Shown here: piece by piece, positions 60,308 to 64,000 of the stretch
How the letters are laid out: each line of letters starts with the position of its first letter
How positions within the stretch are numbered: position 1 is the first letter of the stretch
Origin: Mesorhizobium sp. ES1-1
Lineage (GTDB): Bacteria > Pseudomonadota > Alphaproteobacteria > Rhizobiales > Rhizobiaceae
Assembly (NCBI RefSeq): GCF_020164785.1
Contig: NZ_JAIUGX010000012.1
Span: forward strand, 124,001 to 188,000
Direction: 5' to 3'
Length of the DNA stretch: 64,000 nucleotides
Made by a program: the position numbers and the translations under genes
Notes under the pieces: generated by a model
Database searches by the model: none
What the model saw: only the letters and a program-made list of their open reading frames with translations
What the model was told of the DNA's origin: nothing

Positions 60308-61860
60308 TCCCGCGCATCTACATTCCCGGCGATTCCGGCGCGCTTGCGCTCGGCGCGGAAAAGGTCGCCAAGGCGATCGCCAAGGAACTCGCCGAGCGCG
60401 GCGTCGAGGCCAAGATTGTGCGCAACGGATCGCGCGGCGCGTATTTTCTCGAGCCCATGGTCGAAGTGGCGACCGCCAATGGCCGCGTCGCCTACGGGCC
60501 CGTCAAGCCGGCCGACGTCAAAGGCCTCTTCGACTGCGGCTTCCTTACAGGCGGCCACCACAAACGCTGGCTGGGCGCGCCCGACAAGATTCCCTTCCTG
60601 GCCAGACAGACGCGGCTGACCTTCGCCCGTTGCGGCATAAACGACCCGTTGTCGCTCGACGCCTACAAATCGCTGGGTGGCTTGAAGGGCCTGCAGAACG
60701 CTGTGGCGATGGCGCCGGCCGACATCGTCAGGCAGGTCACCGAATCGGGCCTGCGCGGCCGCGGCGGGGCCGGCTTCCCGACCGGCATCAAGTGGAAGAC
60801 GGTGCTCGATACGACGGCCGACCGCAAATACATCGTCTGCAACGCCGACGAGGGCGACAGCGCCACCTTCGCCGACCGCATGATCATGGAGGGTGATCCC
60901 TTCGTGCTGATCGAAGGCATGGCGATTGCTGGCATCGCCACAGGCGCAACCAAGGGTTTCGTCTACATCCGCTCAGAATATCCGCACGCGGTTGCCGTGA
61001 TGAAGAAAGCCGTCGAGATCGCCCGCATGTCGGGCGTGCTCGGCGTCAACGTACTGGGCTCGCCCAATGCCTTCGACATGGAAATCCGCGTCGGCGCCGG
61101 CGCCTATGTCTGCGGCGAAGAAACCTCGCTCTTGAACAGCCTGGAGGGCAAGCGCGGCGTGGTGCGCGCCAAGCCGCCGCTGCCGGCGATCCAGGGCCTG
61201 TTCGGCAAACCGACGGTGATCAACAACGTCATCAGCCTGGCCTCCGTACCGATCATCATGGACAGGGGCGCCGCCTTCTACAGGGATTTCGGCATGGGCC
61301 GCTCGCGCGGCACCATCCCGATCCAGATCGCCGGCAACGTCAAAAATGCAGGCCTCTTCGAAGCCGGGTTCGGCATGACGCTGGGCGAAATCGTGGACGA
61401 TATCGGCGGCGGCACGGCCACCGGGCGTCCGGTCAAGGCCGTGCAGGTCGGCGGACCGCTCGGCGCGTATTTTCCGCGCGCGCTGTTCGACACGCCGTTC
61501 GACTATGAAGCCTTCGCCGCCAGGGACGGGCTGATCGGCCATGCCGGCATCACCGTGTTCGACGACACGGCCGACATGCTGAAGCAGGCGCGCTTCGCCA
61601 TGGAGTTCTGCGCCATCGAAAGCTGCGGCAAATGCACACCCTGCCGCATCGGCTCGACGCGCGGGGTCGAGACCATCGACAGGATCGCGCGCGGCATCGA
61701 GCCGGAGAAGAACATCGCACTGGTCACCGACCTTTGCCAGACCATGAAGTTCGGTTCGCTGTGCGCGTTGGGCGGGTTCACGCCCTACCCTGTGATGAGC
61801 GCGCTCAACCACTTCCGCGAAGATTTCAAGCCGGCGCCAGTCGCCGAAGCAGCAGAATAG
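60304..61860 (+). CDS. fdsB: NAD-dependent formate dehydrogenase, beta subunit
   Basis: A 518-residue NuoF-like subunit. Residues 1-120 are a thioredoxin-like extension; then GLRGRGGAGFPTGIKWKTV (NAD/FMN loop), CNADEGDSATFADRMIMEGDP and GAGAYVCGEETSLLNSLEGKRG bind FMN and NADH. The cluster cysteines are in ESCGKCTPCRIGSTRG and a later Cys in TDLCQTMKFGSLCALGG. It passes electrons from formate to NAD. The start overlaps fdsG by four bases. Confidence 0.95.
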   Translation: MIPRIYIPGDSGALALGAEKVAKAIAKELAERGVEAKIVRNGSRGAYFLEPMVEVATANGRVAYGPVKPADVKGLFDCGFLTGGHHKRWLGAPDKIPFLARQTRLTFARCGINDPLSLDAYKSLGGLKGLQNAVAMAPADIVRQVTESGLRGRGGAGFPTGIKWKTVLDTTADRKYIVCNADEGDSATFADRMIMEGDPFVLIEGMAIAGIATGATKGFVYIRSEYPHAVAVMKKAVEIARMSGVLGVNVLGSPNAFDMEIRVGAGAYVCGEETSLLNSLEGKRGVVRAKPPLPAIQGLFGKPTVINNVISLASVPIIMDRGAAFYRDFGMGRSRGTIPIQIAGNVKNAGLFEAGFGMTLGEIVDDIGGGTATGRPVKAVQVGGPLGAYFPRALFDTPFDYEAFAARDGLIGHAGITVFDDTADMLKQARFAMEFCAIESCGKCTPCRIGSTRGVETIDRIARGIEPEKNIALVTDLCQTMKFGSLCALGGFTPYPVMSALNHFREDFKPAPVAEAAE

Positions 61861-61868
61861 GAGCCGCC

Positions 61869-64000
61869 ATGGGTCTCGTTCAGGAAATCGACTACGGCAC
61901 GCCGGCGTCGGGCTCGCAGAAGCAGGTGACGCTGACGGTCGACGGATTCACGGTGACGGTGCCGGAAGGCACCTCGATCATGCGCGCCTCGATGGAAGCC
62001 GGCATTGCCATCCCTAAGCTGTGCGCCACCGACATGGTCGACGCCTTCGGTTCCTGCCGGCTGTGCCTGGTCGAGATAGACGGCCGCAACGGCACGCCCT
62101 CCTCCTGCACGACGCCGGTGGCGCCAGGCATGGTCGTGCACACCCAGACCGGCCGTCTGAAGGACATCCGCCGCGGCGTCATGGAGCTCTACATCTCCGA
62201 TCATCCGCTCGACTGCCTGACCTGCGCCGCCAATGGCGATTGCGAGCTGCAGACGCAGGCCGGCATCGTTGGCCTGCGCGATGTGCGCTATGGCTACGAA
62301 GGCGACAACCACGTCTTCAAGAAGAACGATGGCGTCGAGAACTTCAAATGGATGGCCAAGGACGAGTCCAACCCGTACTTCACCTATGATCCGTCGAAAT
62401 GCATCGTCTGCTCGCGTTGCGTGCGCGCTTGCGAGGAGGTGCAGGGGACCTTTGCTCTGACGATCGAGGGCCGCGGCTTCGGCAGCCGGGTTTCGCCGGG
62501 CATGCATGAATTGTTCATCGATTCGGAATGCGTATCCTGCGGCGCCTGCGTGCAGGCCTGCCCGACGGCGACTCTGACCGAAAAGTCGGTCATCCAGATT
62601 GGCCAGCCGGAGCATTCCGTGGTCACCACCTGCGCCTATTGCGGCGTCGGATGCTCGTTCAAGGCCGAGATGCGCGGTGACGAACTGGTGCGCATGGTGC
62701 CCTACAAGGACGGCAAGGCCAATCGCGGCCATTCCTGCGTCAAGGGCCGCTTCGCCTATGGCTACTCGACCCACAAGGACCGCATCCTCAACCCGATGAT
62801 CCGCGAGAAGATCACCGACCCCTGGCGCGAAGTGTCGTGGGAGGAGGCGCTGACCCACACGGCCAATGAATTCCGCCGCATCCAGTACCAGTATGGGCGC
62901 ACCGCGATCGGCGGCATCACCTCGTCGCGTTGCACGAATGAGGAAACCTACCTGGTGCAGAAGCTGATCCGCCAGGGCTTCCGCAACAACAACGTCGACA
63001 CCTGCGCCCGCGTCTGCCACTCGCCGACGGGCTATGGTCTCGGCCAGACATTCGGCACGTCGGCGGGCACGCAGGACTTCGATTCGGTCGAGAAGACGGA
63101 CGTGGTGATGATCATCGGCGCCAACCCCGCCGCCGCTCACCCGGTCTTCGCCTCGCGGCTGAAGAAGCGGCTGCGCCAGGGCGCCAAGCTCATCGTGATC
63201 GACCCGCGCCGCACCGAGATGGTGAAGTCGCCGCACGTCGAAGCCGCACACCACCTGCCGCTCAAGCCCGGCACCAATGTCGCCGTGGTCACGTCGCTGG
63301 CCCATGTCATCATCACCGAAGGGCTATTCGACGAAGCCTTCATCCGCGAACGCTGCGACTGGGACGAGTTCCAGGATTGGGCGTCGTTCGTCGCACTGCC
63401 GGAAAACAGCCCTGAAGTCGTCGGCGCGCTGGCCAATGTCGACCCCGAAGAGATCCGCGGCGCGGCGCGGCTGTTCGCGCGCGGCGGCAATGGCGCGATC
63501 TATTACGGCCTCGGCGTGACGGAACACAGCCAGGGCTCGACCACGGTGATCGCCATCGCCAACCTCGCCATGGCGACCGGCAATGTCGGACGCCCCGGCG
63601 TCGGCGTGAATCCGCTGCGCGGCCAGAACAATGTGCAGGGTTCCTGCGACATGGGCTCGTTCCCGCACGAGCTTCCGGGGTACCGCCACGTCTCCGGCGA
63701 CGCGGTGCGCGACATCTATGAGAGCCTGTGGGGCGTGAAGCTCGACGACGAGCCTGGCCTGCGCATCCCCAACATGCTGGACGCCGCCGTCGACGGCTCG
63801 TTCAAGGGCCTCTACGTACAGGGCGAGGACATATTGCAGTCCGATCCCGACACCAAGCATGTCGCGGCCGGCCTCGCCGCCATGGAATGCGTTGTCGTGC
63901 ATGACCTGTTCCTCAACGAAACAGCCAATTACGCGCATGTCTTCCTGCCGGGTTCGACCTTCCTCGAAAAGGACGGCACGTTCACCAATGCCGAGCGCCG
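61869..64000 (+). CDS. fdsA: NAD-dependent formate dehydrogenase, alpha (molybdenum) subunit, 3' end outside the window
   Basis: The first 710 residues are seen. A [2Fe-2S] set is at Cys52, 63, 66 and 80; a His-Cys3 [4Fe-4S] set at His112, Cys116, 119 and 125; two ferredoxin [4Fe-4S] sets at Cys178/181/184/188 and 221/224/227/231; a further set at Cys255, 258, 262 and 290. The molybdenum ligand is Cys383 in DTCARVCHSPTG, where E. coli FdhF has selenocysteine. The enzyme oxidises formate at a bis-MGD cofactor. GAGCCGCC precedes the ATG, eight bases after fdsB. Maturation genes fdsC and fdsD would be expected beyond the edge. Confidence 0.95.
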   Translation, partial: MGLVQEIDYGTPASGSQKQVTLTVDGFTVTVPEGTSIMRASMEAGIAIPKLCATDMVDAFGSCRLCLVEIDGRNGTPSSCTTPVAPGMVVHTQTGRLKDIRRGVMELYISDHPLDCLTCAANGDCELQTQAGIVGLRDVRYGYEGDNHVFKKNDGVENFKWMAKDESNPYFTYDPSKCIVCSRCVRACEEVQGTFALTIEGRGFGSRVSPGMHELFIDSECVSCGACVQACPTATLTEKSVIQIGQPEHSVVTTCAYCGVGCSFKAEMRGDELVRMVPYKDGKANRGHSCVKGRFAYGYSTHKDRILNPMIREKITDPWREVSWEEALTHTANEFRRIQYQYGRTAIGGITSSRCTNEETYLVQKLIRQGFRNNNVDTCARVCHSPTGYGLGQTFGTSAGTQDFDSVEKTDVVMIIGANPAAAHPVFASRLKKRLRQGAKLIVIDPRRTEMVKSPHVEAAHHLPLKPGTNVAVVTSLAHVIITEGLFDEAFIRERCDWDEFQDWASFVALPENSPEVVGALANVDPEEIRGAARLFARGGNGAIYYGLGVTEHSQGSTTVIAIANLAMATGNVGRPGVGVNPLRGQNNVQGSCDMGSFPHELPGYRHVSGDAVRDIYESLWGVKLDDEPGLRIPNMLDAAVDGSFKGLYVQGEDILQSDPDTKHVAAGLAAMECVVVHDLFLNETANYAHVFLPGSTFLEKDGTFTNAER

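Noticed and set aside
61869..64000. Selenocysteine formate dehydrogenase
   Set aside because: The molybdenum ligand position is Cys383, with no in-frame TGA.

Overview
The window is high-GC alphaproteobacterial DNA. The organism is most likely a rhizobium of the Mesorhizobium/Phyllobacteriaceae type. I infer this from gene order (DUF47 gene plus pit, the fdsGBA formate dehydrogenase, a ligase-exonuclease pair, rhizobial ETF-beta methyltransferase-like and TPR-methyltransferase genes) and from long palindromic intergenic repeats starting with a C-rich 'ccctctgtcctgccgg'-type arm. No database search was possible, so the genus is an inference.

Layout. (1) 1-4.3 kb: the 5' part of a TPR-methyltransferase, a ligase-associated exonuclease plus ATP-dependent DNA ligase, and a one-TM protein of unknown role. 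(2) 4.6-9.9 kb: a tRNA-Thr(CGT) followed by a frameshifted relic of a P4-type integrase, then an island of less GC-rich surface-glycan genes (GPSL-motif Rossmann protein, pyruvyl transferase, two glycosyltransferases) with an orphan Prim-Pol gene inserted in the operon. (3) 10-33 kb: a large catabolic supercluster. A leftward operon carries a cyclase/isatin hydrolase-like enzyme, an FAD oxidoreductase, a MarR regulator and iorAB. A rightward run carries a second FAD oxidoreductase, a complete peptide-type ABC importer, a secreted VOC protein, a fused 2-aminobenzoyl-CoA (salicylyl-CoA-like) monooxygenase/reductase, SDR, MarR, enoyl-CoA hydratase, acyl-CoA dehydrogenase and RidA, then an LLM flavin monooxygenase and an HpcH-type aldolase. 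(4) 33-37 kb: an orphan polar-amino-acid SBP and permease, a class V aminotransferase and a GNAT acetyltransferase. (5) 37-42 kb: a dppABCDF operon on the minus strand. (6) 42.5-59 kb: housekeeping and accessory genes (fadD with a histone-like tail, methyltransferase, HAD, pgi, a MocR regulator, an MttB-family methyltransferase, chrA, a sugar-acid dehydratase, coxG, mrp, DUF47-pit). (7) 58.7-64 kb: a LysR regulator and the NAD-dependent formate dehydrogenase genes fdsG, fdsB and fdsA (cut by the window edge).

The main interest is in region 3. Four promoter regions at 17.08, 24.72, 32.25 and 33.13 kb share the palindrome TTTYAAGCWTRAAA. This ties the divergent operons, the ring-attacking monooxygenase, the LLM/aldolase pair and possibly the downstream amino-acid transporter into one putative MarR regulon. 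The enzymes fit degradation of an indolic compound (indole-3-acetate is the best guess) through isatin and isatinate to 2-aminobenzoyl-CoA. No aryl-CoA ligase lies in the cluster. I propose that IorAB makes the thioester directly by oxidative decarboxylation of isatinate. RidA would then release the amino group from the enamine produced by the monooxygenase/reductase.
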